Assembly: GCA_021324825.1 (NCBI GenBank)
Contig: JAJPII010000023.1
Coordinates: 62,001 to 126,000, forward strand
Direction of reading: 5' to 3'
Source: Spartobacteria bacterium
Lineage (GTDB): Bacteria; Verrucomicrobiota; Verrucomicrobiia; Chthoniobacterales; Chthoniobacteraceae
DNA: 64,000 nucleotides
A program made the translations under genes and the position numbers. Positions within the stretch are counted from its first letter, which is position 1; the number at the start of each line of letters is the position of its first letter. Below, in pieces: positions 12,136 to 20,891 of the stretch. The notes beneath the pieces are model-generated. The model was not told the origin of the DNA. It was given only the letters and a program-made list of their open reading frames with translations, and did no database searches.

Positions 12136-14146
12136 GCGATTTTCCAGCGCGGTTTCCTTCGTCGCCGGCCGCAAGCTCGCGGCCTTTTGCGTCTTTCTCG
12201 TCTCCGCGCTTCTCGTTTACGCGCCCGCTTTGCACGGCGATTTCCTTTGGGACGACGACTACCTCGTCCGCGAGAACCCTTTTTTCAAAAGCCCGGTCTT
12301 CGCTCTCGAAGTCTTCCGGCACTGGCTGTTTCTCGATTCCTTCTCCGTCTATTACCGCCCGGTGCAGAACTTGTCTTACATGGCCGATTACTGGCTCTGG
12401 AATGCGAACCCGTTCGGCTATCACTTCACGAATATTCTCCTGCACGCCTGTGGCGGCTGTCTTCTCTTTTGCGTGCTCGCGCGGGTGTTGCCCGGCATTC
12501 TTGGTCCGGAGAGACGGAGCCGTAAAGCGTCCTTTTTCGTGGCGTGGATATGGGTCGTTCATCCCATCCACAACGCGGCCGTCGCCTACGTGGCGGGCCG
12601 CGCGGACAGCCTCGCCGCGCTCTTCTCGCTGCTCGCGTGGCTGGCTTATCTTGAAGGCCGGGCCGCTTCCGGCCGCGCCGCGCGCATCGGCTTCTTGGCG
12701 CTGGCGCCCGTTTGCGCCCTCCTCGGCTTGTGTTCCAAGGAGATCGCTCTCGTGTGGCTAGGCCTCTTTGTTCTCTCGCTTTTGTTTGAACGTCCCCGCC
12801 GTTCGCTCCTGGCCCCGCTTCTTGGAATAACGGCGGTCGTGGGCGCCTATTATGCACTGCGCCATCTCCCCGCTCCGCGGACGCCGATCAGCGAAGCGTC
12901 GGGCGACTCCTTCGCCGCCCGCGTCTTGCTGATGCTGCGCGCGCTGGGGGATTACACCAGCCTGCTACTCTTCCCGGACGGCCTCCGCATGGAACGCGTC
13001 GTCTTCTCCCCGCAGGCTTACAAGAGCCTCGCCGGCTGGCAAAGGAGCATCCGCTCCGAGTATCTCTCCCTCATCGGTTCGGCCACGCTCTTCTGCTTTG
13101 CCTGGCTCTCCTTCAAGAATCCGCCGGGCAGGCGGCTGCGGCTCTTCGGAGCGCTTTGGTTTCTCATCGGGTTCCTGCCGATCTCGAACCTCTTCCCCCT
13201 GAACGCGCAGGTCGCCGAGCACTGGATATACATCCCGAGCATCGGCTTCCTGCTCTTCGCGGCCGGTTGCGCGGCGGCCCTGCCGCTCCGCTATCAAACC
13301 GCGGCGGCCGGCCTGGCGGCGGCGGCCTGCGTGGCGCTCGGCGTGCGCACCGCGTTTCGAAGCGCCGAATGGGCCGATCCGGAGGCATTCTACAGCCACA
13401 TGCTGGCGGAAGACGCGGCGTCCCCCCGCATCTACACGAACCTCGCTTTCATCTACAGCCGGCGGAAGGATTATCCCCGGGCCATCGCCGTGTTGCGCGA
13501 GGGCGTGGAAAAATATCCCGGCTTCGTTCCGGCGCGGATAAACCTCGGGATCAATCTCGCCGAGTCGGGGCGCAAGGAGGAGGCTGGGAAATTCCTCAGT
13601 TACGCCAGGCCCGACGCCGCGGCGACAGCCGCCCGCTTCCCGCGGACGTGGCCCGCGTCCATCGCCATGGCCCGCTTGCGCGCGGAAGAGAACAATCCCG
13701 GCGAAGCGCTGGCGATCCTCGACGAGGCGATCGCGCGGAACGCGGAAGTCTGGGACCTCGTGAAAGCGAAAGCCGGGTTATTGAAGCCGGCCGACGCCGC
13801 GACTCTCGTCCAGAAATACGCGGACGCGCATTGGTGGCATTACGATTCCTTCATGGAACTGGGCAGGATTCGCATGGCGCGAAATGAAAACGGCTCCGCG
13901 CTTCTCTCGTTGCGGCATGCAGGCATGCTCGATATTCACAGCGCGGAGCCCTTTAATCTCATGGCGGTCGCCGATCTCCGGGAAATGAAACCGGCGGACG
14001 CGTACGCCGCCGAGATGACAGCGATCCGGCGCAACCCGGATGAACCCGCGCAATACGTCATGCTCTCGGCGATTCTCGGGCGGCTTGGCCGCGAGGACGA
14101 CGCCAGGGAGGCGTCGCGCCACGCTCGGGAGCTTGGGAAAGATTAG
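12047..14146 (+). CDS. TMTC/DUF1736-like membrane protein with TPR domain
   Basis: About 670-700 aa. The N-terminal half is polytopic with GDFLWDDDYLVRENPFF, an acidic first loop like those of GT39/TMTC O-mannosyltransferase-like proteins, and YRPVQNLSYMADYWLW plus NILLHACGG downstream. The C-terminal about 250 residues are TPR-like (RIYTNLAFIYSRRKDYPRAIAVL; PARINLGINLAESGRKEEA). It plausibly glycosylates exported proteins, and its position directly after two pilin genes suggests them as substrates, which is inference. The only in-frame ATG is at 12047, inside the pilin gene; no ATG, GTG or TTG occurs between the pilin stop (12135) and the conserved domain, so the true start is uncertain. Confidence 0.75.
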   Translation: MSIPCRRSTRRPSTPFPTWRTPRSGRRITKRFSSAVSFVAGRKLAAFCVFLVSALLVYAPALHGDFLWDDDYLVRENPFFKSPVFALEVFRHWLFLDSFSVYYRPVQNLSYMADYWLWNANPFGYHFTNILLHACGGCLLFCVLARVLPGILGPERRSRKASFFVAWIWVVHPIHNAAVAYVAGRADSLAALFSLLAWLAYLEGRAASGRAARIGFLALAPVCALLGLCSKEIALVWLGLFVLSLLFERPRRSLLAPLLGITAVVGAYYALRHLPAPRTPISEASGDSFAARVLLMLRALGDYTSLLLFPDGLRMERVVFSPQAYKSLAGWQRSIRSEYLSLIGSATLFCFAWLSFKNPPGRRLRLFGALWFLIGFLPISNLFPLNAQVAEHWIYIPSIGFLLFAAGCAAALPLRYQTAAAGLAAAACVALGVRTAFRSAEWADPEAFYSHMLAEDAASPRIYTNLAFIYSRRKDYPRAIAVLREGVEKYPGFVPARINLGINLAESGRKEEAGKFLSYARPDAAATAARFPRTWPASIAMARLRAEENNPGEALAILDEAIARNAEVWDLVKAKAGLLKPADAATLVQKYADAHWWHYDSFMELGRIRMARNENGSALLSLRHAGMLDIHSAEPFNLMAVADLREMKPADAYAAEMTAIRRNPDEPAQYVMLSAILGRLGREDDAREASRHARELGKD

Positions 14147-14186
14147 CTGGCGCCCGCCATGGAAGCATGCCAGTTTGCCGCCTGAA

Positions 14187-15242
14187 ATGAAATCGATCGT
14201 CCCCTATCTTCTCTCGGTCTGTCTGTTGGATCTCTCGGCGCGCGCGGCCAGCGTCACGGCTTCGCCCGCGCCGCCCGGCCCGCCCGCCGCGCCTGAAGCG
14301 GCCCAGCCCGCGGCCGCCGTCACGCTCCCGGATCCCGTGGCCGTAGTGGAAGGCGACAAGATTGGCCGCGATGAACTCGATAACACCTTGAGCAAGCTTC
14401 TCGCCAGCCGCGGACGGTCCGTGGACGCGCTCGATCCGCAGCAGAAGCTGCAAGGCTATCGGGCCGTCCTTGACCAGATGATCCTCCAGCGCCTCGTCAA
14501 GAAGCGCTCGGCGGGCGTCAAGGTCACCGACCAGGAAATCGACCTCGGCTTTTCCCGGATAAAGGCGCGCTTCCCCACGGAGGCGGAGATGAACGTCCAG
14601 ATGCAGAAAAGCGGGGAGACCGTGCAGAGCATAAAGGACGGCATCCGCTCGGCCATCCAGCAAAAGAAGTGGATCGACTCGCAGATCGGCGACAAAGGGG
14701 CCGTGACCGAAGCCGAGGCCCAGAATTACTACGACAAGAACCCGGCCAAATTCCAGATGCCCGAGCAGGTGCGCGCGAGCCACATCCTTTTCGCCGCGCC
14801 AAAAGACGCGACCCCGGAAGTCCTCGCGGCGAAGGAAAAGCTCGCCAGGGACATCCTGGAGCGCATCCAGAAGGGCGAGGACTTCGACAAGCTTGCCAAG
14901 GAATTCTCCGACGACCCGGGATCGAAAGGCAGCGGAGGCGACCTCAACTTTTTCTCGCGGGCGCAGATGGTGCCGGAATTTTCGGACGCGGCCTTCCGGC
15001 TGAAAAAGGGGGAAGTCGGCGGGCCGGTGAAGACGCAATTCGGCTACCACATCATCAAAGTGACGGACAGGAAGGGCGCGCGCACGATGCCTTTTGTGGA
15101 AGTGAAGGAGAGACTCGTGGCCTTCCTCGGAGACCAGAAGCGGCAGAACGCGGTGCAAACGCTGCTGGCGCAGATCCGGGAGAAAGCCGACGTGAAGAAC
15201 TATCTCGCCGCGCCCGCACCGAATGGACTGCGCACTCCGTGA
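14187..15242 (+). CDS. Periplasmic peptidyl-prolyl cis-trans isomerase, SurA/PrsA-like (parvulin)
   Basis: 351 aa. A signal peptide (MKSIVPYLLSVCLLDLSARA) is followed by a Pro/Ala-rich linker, a SurA-N-like helical chaperone region (about residues 50-190; VLDQMILQRLVKKRS) and a parvulin rotamase domain (RASHILF ... FSDDPGSKGSGGDLNFFSRAQMVPEF ... FGYHIIKV). It should assist folding of exported or outer-membrane proteins. The ATG at 14187 is chosen because it opens the signal peptide. Its last 20 bp overlap the apaG start. Confidence 0.9.
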   Translation: MKSIVPYLLSVCLLDLSARAASVTASPAPPGPPAAPEAAQPAAAVTLPDPVAVVEGDKIGRDELDNTLSKLLASRGRSVDALDPQQKLQGYRAVLDQMILQRLVKKRSAGVKVTDQEIDLGFSRIKARFPTEAEMNVQMQKSGETVQSIKDGIRSAIQQKKWIDSQIGDKGAVTEAEAQNYYDKNPAKFQMPEQVRASHILFAAPKDATPEVLAAKEKLARDILERIQKGEDFDKLAKEFSDDPGSKGSGGDLNFFSRAQMVPEFSDAAFRLKKGEVGGPVKTQFGYHIIKVTDRKGARTMPFVEVKERLVAFLGDQKRQNAVQTLLAQIREKADVKNYLAAPAPNGLRTP

Positions 15243-15603
15243 ACTGAAGGACCTGGTTGTGACGATCGACAAGGTCGTCTACATGCCGCACCTGGAGGCG
15301 CCGCCCGACCGGCCCTATCCCTTCGAGTACCACATCACGATTCATAACGGGTCGCTCGAAGTCGTGACGATAAAGGGGAGAAAATGGGTGGTGACCGACG
15401 AGAGCGGCGGGCGCATCGTCGTCGAAGGCGACGGAGTGGTGGGGAAGTTCCCGCGCCTCGCGCCGGGGGAGCAATTTTCGTATCACAGTTACCACGTCAT
15501 CGCGTCCGACAGCGTGGCGGAAGGCTCCTTCATAGGACTCAGCAGCGAGGGCACGCCGGTGCTCACGAGAATCCCGAAATTCCTCATGCGGCTGCCCGTT
15601 TAG
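15223..15603 (+). CDS. apaG: ApaG-domain protein
   Basis: 126 aa consisting of a single ApaG (DUF525) beta-sandwich: YPFEYHITIHNGS, IKGRKWVVTDESG, EGDGVVGKFPRLAPGEQFSY, GSFIGLSSEG. In enterobacteria ApaG is associated with Ap4A metabolism and cation sensitivity; the biochemical role here is unknown. It starts within the end of the isomerase gene (20-bp overlap). Its TAG stop (15601-15603) sits 5 bp upstream of the palindromic repeat at 15609. Confidence 0.9.
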   Translation: MDCALRELKDLVVTIDKVVYMPHLEAPPDRPYPFEYHITIHNGSLEVVTIKGRKWVVTDESGGRIVVEGDGVVGKFPRLAPGEQFSYHSYHVIASDSVAEGSFIGLSSEGTPVLTRIPKFLMRLPV

Positions 15604-15608
15604 GGGCT

Positions 15609-15683
15609 GTAGAGGCGGCTGTGCCAGCCGCCTGGGAGCGGGAACAGGCGGCCTCTTTAGGCGGCTGGCACAGCCGCCTCTAC
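15609..15683. repeat. REPIN-like inverted repeat doublet, copy 1
   Basis: Two perfect 25-bp inverted copies, 15609-15633 and 15659-15683, flank a 25-bp spacer. Each unit contains the palindrome GGCGGCTGTGCCAGCCGCC. Related elements lie at 20710-20891, 31972-32059, 57093-57117 and 62943-63087. This copy lies between convergent genes, apaG (+) and the cyclo-ligase (-), and could also act as a bidirectional transcription stop. Confidence 0.9.
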
Positions 15684-15706
15684 AACGAGAGCGATGCGGA
15701 CGCCGC

Positions 15707-16333
15707 TCAGGGAGCGCCGGGCGGAACAGTATGACTCCAGCCGTTTTCTGTCAGCACCTCGTCCATGCGTTCGTCGTGGTCTTCGAGCGGCACGTTTTCC
15801 ACGATCTGCGCCTCGAAGCATACGCCGATGCGGCGAGCTTTCAGCGACGGTTGCGCCAGGAACCGGTCATAATAGCCGCCGCCGCGCCCGAGCCGTCCGC
15901 CGTCCCTGCTGAAAGCGACGCCTGGAACGAGCACTATGTCGATCTCCGAAACGGGGACGCCCGGCGCGGAGGTCGGCTCCCGCAGGCCCCAGCGCGAGGC
16001 CGCAAGGTCGCCGGGGCCGTTCACGGCGATCATCTCCAGCCTGTTCCCCTCCATCCGCGGATAGCAGACGCGCTTGCCGGCCGGCCAAAGCAGTTCCATA
16101 TCCGGCTCCGCGCGGTGCGCCGCGAAGAGGCAGACGGTGGACGCCGCTTTCCACGCGGGATGCGCCGCGATTTTCTCCGCGATGGCGGCGGATTTCTCCG
16201 CGATCTCCGCGGGCGTGAGGCGCGAAAGCCGTTCGCGCACGCTCTCTCGCAACGCGTGTTTGGTCGGGATGCTCTTCAAATTCGTTGCGCCCGGGCGAAA
16301 ACCGGCTAATACTTGAGACCTTCGCGGTGGCAA
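15707..16333 (-). CDS. 5-formyltetrahydrofolate cyclo-ligase family protein
   Basis: Up to 208 aa. It converts 5-formyl-THF and ATP to 5,10-methenyl-THF in folate salvage. Family motifs seen are the N-terminal ALRESVRERLSRLTPAEIAEKSAAI, then KRVCYPRMEG, and the signature VLVPGVAFSRDGGRLGRGGGYYDRFL with the ATP-binding glycine run. The longest form starts at a TTG (16333) whose upstream purine tract is too close; a second TTG (LKSIPTKHAL) or GTG further in is possible, so the start is uncertain. It is divergent and nearly overlapping with the MBL-fold gene. It converges on apaG across the palindromic repeat. Confidence 0.88.
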   Translation of the reverse strand: MPPRRSQVLAGFRPGATNLKSIPTKHALRESVRERLSRLTPAEIAEKSAAIAEKIAAHPAWKAASTVCLFAAHRAEPDMELLWPAGKRVCYPRMEGNRLEMIAVNGPGDLAASRWGLREPTSAPGVPVSEIDIVLVPGVAFSRDGGRLGRGGGYYDRFLAQPSLKARRIGVCFEAQIVENVPLEDHDERMDEVLTENGWSHTVPPGAP

Positions 16334-17304
16334 ATCCTTTTGTCAAAAAACGTAGCGCGGTGAAACGGAAAACGGCATCAGGCGACGGCTCGGAAGAACA
16401 CGTGAAAGTCGTGCGCGAGACGGCCGCCCGCAAGGTGGGCTTGAAGCCGAGCAAAGGGTGGCACCGGCGGAATTTTCTCACCCAGGTTCTCATCCCGTCG
16501 CTCTTTACGCGCCGGCTCGGAAACCATCTGGAGGCGCTCTTCCCGAAGCTGGAGCCTTCGCAGATAGGCATCACCTGGATCGGCCACGCTTCGTTCCTCA
16601 TCCAGACGCGCGGCGTCAACATCCTCATCGACCCGAACTGGGCGAAGTGGCTCAAGGTCATCAAGCGCGTGCGGCATCCGGGCATCGAGTTGCACGACCT
16701 GCCGGATATCGATCTCGTCCTGGTGACGCACGCGCACTTCGATCACCTCGACCGCAAGACTCTGCGCGAGATCGCCCAGGACCAGCCCATCGTGGTTCCG
16801 TTCGAAGTGGGCAACCTCGTTCACGATCTCGGCTTCCACAGCGTTCACGAGTTGAACTACTGGGAGAGCTACAAGTTTGGCCCGCTCACGATCACGCTTA
16901 CCCCGTGCCACCATTGGGGCGCGCGAATGCTGCACGATTCGCACCGCGGCTTCGGCGGCTATGTCATCGAAGCGGAGGGCCGCTCCGTGTTTCATTGCGG
17001 CGACACCGCGTTCTTCGACGGTTTCCGGGAGATCGGCGAGCGCCACGCCATCGATCTCGCGCTGCTGCCAATCGGCGCGTACGACCCTCCCAGCGGACGC
17101 GAGGTTCACATGAACCCCGAGGAGGCCGTGGAAGCCTTCATCCAGCTCGGGGCGAAGAAACTCATCCCCATGCACTACGGCAGCTTCCGGCTGAGTTACG
17201 AGCCGCTGGATGAACCGCCGGAGCGGCTGACCGCGTCGGCAAGAAAGCTTGGCCTGGAAGACAAGGTTTGCGTAATGACCGAAGGCCAGCCCATGGTTTT
17301 CTAG
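16327..17304 (+). CDS. MBL-fold metallohydrolase, UlaG/NAPE-PLD-like
   Basis: About 325 aa. The metallo-beta-lactamase fold is shown by the metal motif THAHFDHLD (HxHxDH), then PCHHWGAR, the GDTAFFDGF metal Asp and a C-terminal MHYGSF His. WIGHASFLIQTRGVNILIDPNWAKW is typical of the YfbB/NAPE-PLD branch that includes N-acylphosphatidylethanolamine phospholipase D and UlaG. It is probably a cytoplasmic phosphodiesterase or lactonase; the substrate is unknown. The GTG at 16327 is preferred over a TTG at 16285 to limit overlap with the divergent gene, but neither has a strong Shine-Dalgarno. Confidence 0.82.
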   Translation: MANPFVKKRSAVKRKTASGDGSEEHVKVVRETAARKVGLKPSKGWHRRNFLTQVLIPSLFTRRLGNHLEALFPKLEPSQIGITWIGHASFLIQTRGVNILIDPNWAKWLKVIKRVRHPGIELHDLPDIDLVLVTHAHFDHLDRKTLREIAQDQPIVVPFEVGNLVHDLGFHSVHELNYWESYKFGPLTITLTPCHHWGARMLHDSHRGFGGYVIEAEGRSVFHCGDTAFFDGFREIGERHAIDLALLPIGAYDPPSGREVHMNPEEAVEAFIQLGAKKLIPMHYGSFRLSYEPLDEPPERLTASARKLGLEDKVCVMTEGQPMVF

Positions 17305-17307
17305 CCC

Positions 17308-19107
17308 ATGCAGACAAAGCAAATCCCGACACGCGACCAGGTTCCCGCCCGGGACACCTGGGACCTTCAGTTGCTCTATCCCACCTCCGCAAGCTGGGAG
17401 GAGAGTTTTGGCGTCTTGCGCGAGACTTACGGGGAGGCGTCGCGCTTCAAGGGGAAGATCGGCGAGTCCGCGCAGTCGCTGCACGAATGCCTGGAGTTCG
17501 AGAAGGCGCTCGGCATGCGGATCGAGCGGCTTTACCACTACGCCATGCTCAAGTCCTCGGAGGACAGTGCCGACGGCGCGAACCTCGAGCGCGAGGGGTT
17601 GCTGAGCAACCTCCTGACGCGGATCGCGGAGGCGACCTCTTTCATCCAGCCGGAAATCCAGGCGATAGACGACAAGACATTCGGCGCGCACCTCGCCGCC
17701 CCGCTGCTTGCGCCCTGGAAGACGCAACTGACCAAGCTGCGCCGCCTCAAGCCGCATACGCTGGCGGCCTCGGAGGAACGGCTTCTCGCGCTGGGCGCGA
17801 GCGCGATCCACGGCCATCGCGAAACGTTCTCGCAGTTGACCAATGTCGATATGACCTTCGGCACGCTCTTCGACGAAAATGGGGAGGAGCGGCCCTTGAG
17901 CCAAAGCTCCTTTTCCTCCTTCCTCGTCAAGCGCGACCCGGCGCTGCGCAAGAAGGCGTTTCACCAGTTCTATGCGGAGTTCCAGGATCACCGCTATACG
18001 CTCGCGTCCGGGCTGGCGCATTCGGTCCGCGCGGATGTCTTTTACGCCCGGGCGCGCAACTATCCCTCGGCCCTGGAGGCGTCGCTCTTTGGCGACGGGA
18101 TTCCCGTTTCGGTGTATGACAACCTCATCGCGGCGGTGCGCGGCCGGCTCGACCCGCTCTTCCGCTACTATGAATTGCGGCGGCGCGTGCTGAAGCTGCC
18201 CGAGATACACCACTACGATACGTATGTGCCGGTGGTGGCCGATCTCGAAAGCGATATACCGTTCGATTCCGCGGTGGATACGGTTCTCTCCGCGTTGTCG
18301 CCGCTCGGCTCGGAATACGTTTCCGCGCTGGAGGGCGGCCTTCGCGGGCGCTGGTGCGACCGCTACGAGAACAAGGGCAAGCGGAGCGGCGCCTTTTCAT
18401 CGAGCAGCTACGGCAACCCGCCGTATATATTGATGAACTACAAGAACGACGTTTTTTCGGATATCTACACGCTCGCGCACGAGGCAGGCCATTCGATGCA
18501 CACCTGGTACGCGCAGAAGCACCAGAGCTTTCAGGATTACGAATACCCGATCTTTCTGGCGGAAGTCGCTTCCACGTTCAACGAAAACCTCCTCACGCAT
18601 CATCTGCTTGCCAGGACTTCCGACCCGCGGATGCGCGCCTATCTTATAAATCGCGAGATAGACGACATCCGCGGCACGCTGTACCGGCAGACGATGTTCG
18701 CCGAATTCGAAAAACGCATCCACGCGATGGAGGAGAGCGGCGAAGCCTTGACGCTCGACTCCTTCCGGCAAACGTACCGGGGCCTGCTCGACGCTTATTT
18801 CGGCCCGGAGTTCTCCGTCGACGGCGAGCTGGAATTCGAGTGTCTTCGCATCCCGCACTTCTACAGCGCGTTCTATGTTTATAAATACGCCACCGGCATT
18901 TCCGCCGCGGTGAGCCTCTCGCAAAAAGTCCTCTCGGGCGGGCCGGTCGATGTCTATCTCGACTTTCTTAAATCCGGCGGCTCGCTTTTCCCCCTGCCAA
19001 CTCTCGCGAAAGCGGGCGTTGATATGTCAACCCCGGAACCGGTCGAGCGCACTTTGCAACTGTTCGAACGGCGGGTGCGGGAACTGGAGGAACTTCTGGT
19101 TGACTGA
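17308..19107 (+). CDS. pepF: Oligoendopeptidase F (M3 family zinc metallopeptidase)
   Basis: 599 aa, the normal length for PepF. It degrades oligopeptides in the cytoplasm. The N-terminal helical lobe (TWDLQLLYPTSASWEESF) is followed by the catalytic domain with HEAGHSMHTW (HExxH zinc site) and the downstream EVASTFNENLLTHHLL glutamate ligand, then HFYSAFYVYKYATG near the C-terminus. It starts 3 bp after the MBL gene stop, so the two are probably cotranscribed, and overlaps the next gene by 8 bp. Confidence 0.95.
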   Translation: MQTKQIPTRDQVPARDTWDLQLLYPTSASWEESFGVLRETYGEASRFKGKIGESAQSLHECLEFEKALGMRIERLYHYAMLKSSEDSADGANLEREGLLSNLLTRIAEATSFIQPEIQAIDDKTFGAHLAAPLLAPWKTQLTKLRRLKPHTLAASEERLLALGASAIHGHRETFSQLTNVDMTFGTLFDENGEERPLSQSSFSSFLVKRDPALRKKAFHQFYAEFQDHRYTLASGLAHSVRADVFYARARNYPSALEASLFGDGIPVSVYDNLIAAVRGRLDPLFRYYELRRRVLKLPEIHHYDTYVPVVADLESDIPFDSAVDTVLSALSPLGSEYVSALEGGLRGRWCDRYENKGKRSGAFSSSSYGNPPYILMNYKNDVFSDIYTLAHEAGHSMHTWYAQKHQSFQDYEYPIFLAEVASTFNENLLTHHLLARTSDPRMRAYLINREIDDIRGTLYRQTMFAEFEKRIHAMEESGEALTLDSFRQTYRGLLDAYFGPEFSVDGELEFECLRIPHFYSAFYVYKYATGISAAVSLSQKVLSGGPVDVYLDFLKSGGSLFPLPTLAKAGVDMSTPEPVERTLQLFERRVRELEELLVD

Positions 19108-19570
19108 TTTCGAGCGCAGAATCTCCGCGGCGCAGGGATACACCGAACTCGGCATGCTAGATGACGCCATCGCCGAGCTGGACGCCATGGACGCCGCGGT
19201 GCAGCACAGCAGCGCGGTCATCGAGATGCGCCTGCTCATCCTCATGCGGGCCAAACGCTGGAGCCAGGCGCTGCCGCTCGGCTATGAGCTTTGCCGGCTG
19301 CACCCCGACGCCACCGCGGGGTTTGTCCACGCGGCCTTCTGCCTGCACGAACTGGGCCGCACCCGCGAGGCGAGGGAGACGCTCCTTGCCGGTCCGCCCG
19401 CGATGCAACAGGAACCGACCTATTTTTACAATCTCGCCTGCTACGACGTCGCGCTCGGCAATTCAGAGCAGGCTTTGCGCAACGTGGAGCGAAGCTTCCA
19501 GATGGACAAGCGCTACCGCGAGTTCGCGATGAACGATCCGGACCTCGCGTCCATCCGGCATCTGCTGTGA
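19100..19570 (+). CDS. Small TPR protein
   Basis: 156 aa, cytoplasmic, made of about three to four TPR-like helical pairs (AAQGYTELGMLDDAIAELDAM; GFVHAAFCLHELGRTREAR; YFYNLACYDVALGNSEQA). The start is the TTG at 19100, set by a good GGAGG Shine-Dalgarno 9 nt upstream within the end of pepF. It ends in a GTGA overlap with the following hydrolase. Likely a protein-interaction module; no partner is identified. Short TPR proteins ending in DPDLASIRHL-like tails are common, where the last helix is conserved. Confidence 0.82.
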   Translation: MTDFERRISAAQGYTELGMLDDAIAELDAMDAAVQHSSAVIEMRLLILMRAKRWSQALPLGYELCRLHPDATAGFVHAAFCLHELGRTREARETLLAGPPAMQQEPTYFYNLACYDVALGNSEQALRNVERSFQMDKRYREFAMNDPDLASIRHLL

Positions 19571-20706
19571 ACCTGGACGGGATACGCGAGCTTTTCGCGG
19601 ACAACTTTTCCTCCCGCGGAGAACTGGGGGCTGCCGTCTCGTTATGGCGGGGCGGCTCGGAGGCGCTAAGCCTGGCCGCCGGTTATTGCGACCGCGAACG
19701 CGCGCGGAAATGGACGGAGAATACGCCCGTGCTGGTCTGGTCGGCCACCAAAGGCCCCGCCGTTGCGTGCGTGTTGCATTCGATGCGGCGAAACAACGTC
19801 TCGCTGAAGACGCCCGTGGCCGACATATGGCCGGAGTTCGCGCGGGCGGGGAAGGCGGCGATCACGTTTGGCATGCTTCTCTCGCACCAGGCGGGCCTGG
19901 TGGCCCTCGATTCGCATGCCCCGTTTCGCGACTATGAACAGGTCGTGACCGCGCTCGCGGCCCAGCGCCCCCTTTGGCCGCCGGGGGAAGGGCACGGCTA
20001 TCATCCGCGAACCCTCGGATTCCTTCTCGATGAAGTCGTCCGGCGCCTGAACGGCGGCCTGCCCTTGGGACAATATTGGAGACGGATGTTTGCCGACCCG
20101 CTTGAACTCGATTTCTGGATCGGCATGCCGGAGGAAATAACCGCCGGCGCAGCCACTGTGTACGGACCGCGCGTCGGGCCGCGCATGGACGATCCTTTTT
20201 ACATAGCGTTCTCCGACCAAAGGTCTTTGACGGCGCGGGCGTTCTCTTCCCCGGGGGGATTGCAAGGCGTCACCGTCATGAATTCCTCCGAGATGAGAAG
20301 AGCCTCCCTGCCGGCCCTCGGCGGCATCGGCACGGCAAAGGCGCTGGCGCGCTTCTACGCAATGCTGGCTGCCGGCGGGCGCATGGATGGCCGCCAGTAT
20401 ATTGACGAGGAAGTTCTAAGCTGGATGAAGCAGCCGCTAGTGAACGGCCCCGACCGTGTTCTTCACATGAACACCTCCTTTTCGGCGGGGTTCATGAAGG
20501 ATCCGCTGGACAACAACGGCGCAAAGGAACGCGCGACGTTCGGCCCCTCCCTGAGTGCGTTCGGGCATCCTGGGGCGGGGGGAAGCGTGGCTTTTGCCGA
20601 TCCTGAGAACACTATCGCCTTTGCCTATGTCATGAACCAGATGGAACCCGGGGTCATGTCCAATGCAAAGTCGTTGCTAATGATCGAGAAGCTCTATGAA
20701 GCTTAG
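19567..20706 (+). CDS. Serine hydrolase, beta-lactamase/esterase (class C) family
   Basis: 379 aa from a GTG at 19567 overlapping the TPR gene stop (GTGA). The SxxK nucleophile motif is WSATKGP (about residues 58-64), the second motif region is HGYHPRTLGF, and the C-terminal HPGAGGS replaces the KTG box. This pattern fits penicillin-binding-protein-like esterases (EstB type) rather than true antibiotic-degrading beta-lactamases. No signal peptide is seen, so it is probably cytoplasmic. Its stop (TAG, 20704-20706) lies only 3 bp before the MITE-like element at 20710. Confidence 0.88.
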   Translation: MNLDGIRELFADNFSSRGELGAAVSLWRGGSEALSLAAGYCDRERARKWTENTPVLVWSATKGPAVACVLHSMRRNNVSLKTPVADIWPEFARAGKAAITFGMLLSHQAGLVALDSHAPFRDYEQVVTALAAQRPLWPPGEGHGYHPRTLGFLLDEVVRRLNGGLPLGQYWRRMFADPLELDFWIGMPEEITAGAATVYGPRVGPRMDDPFYIAFSDQRSLTARAFSSPGGLQGVTVMNSSEMRRASLPALGGIGTAKALARFYAMLAAGGRMDGRQYIDEEVLSWMKQPLVNGPDRVLHMNTSFSAGFMKDPLDNNGAKERATFGPSLSAFGHPGAGGSVAFADPENTIAFAYVMNQMEPGVMSNAKSLLMIEKLYEA

Positions 20707-20709
20707 TCT

Positions 20710-20891
20710 TTAGAATGCGTCATGCACTTTTGCCCGCTCTTGGTTGTTGAGGCGGCTGGCACAGCCGCCAAAAAATGGCATGGAACCGCCTGTCGCTTTT
20801 GACGTTGCATCCCGTTCCAGGCGGCTGGCACAGCCGCCTCTACAATGACAGCGCCGACCGCTCAGGGCGAAGAGTGCATGACACGCTCTAG
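20710..20891. mobile_element. MITE-like element with terminal inverted repeats enclosing a REPIN doublet
   Basis: The ends TTAGAATGCGTCATGCAC (20710-20727) and GTGCATGACACGCTCTAG (20874-20891) form an imperfect terminal inverted repeat (14 of 18). Inside are two palindromic units (about 20750-20769 and 20819-20843), as in the other repeats. No coding sequence fits, so it would be non-autonomous. The right end provides the CTAG whose TAG complement is the stop codon of the minus-strand gene at 20888. A homologous but left-truncated copy is at 62943-63087; both share the internal GACGTTGC tract and the GAGCGGGCAAAAGTGC arm. Confidence 0.75.

Noticed and set aside
15609-15683. CRISPR-like repeat
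   Set aside because: Only two inverted copies with one spacer, palindromic core, and scattered single elements elsewhere; no cas genes.
19567-20706. True antibiotic-resistance beta-lactamase
   Set aside because: No signal peptide and the KTG box is replaced by HPGAGG; the esterase-type branch is more likely.
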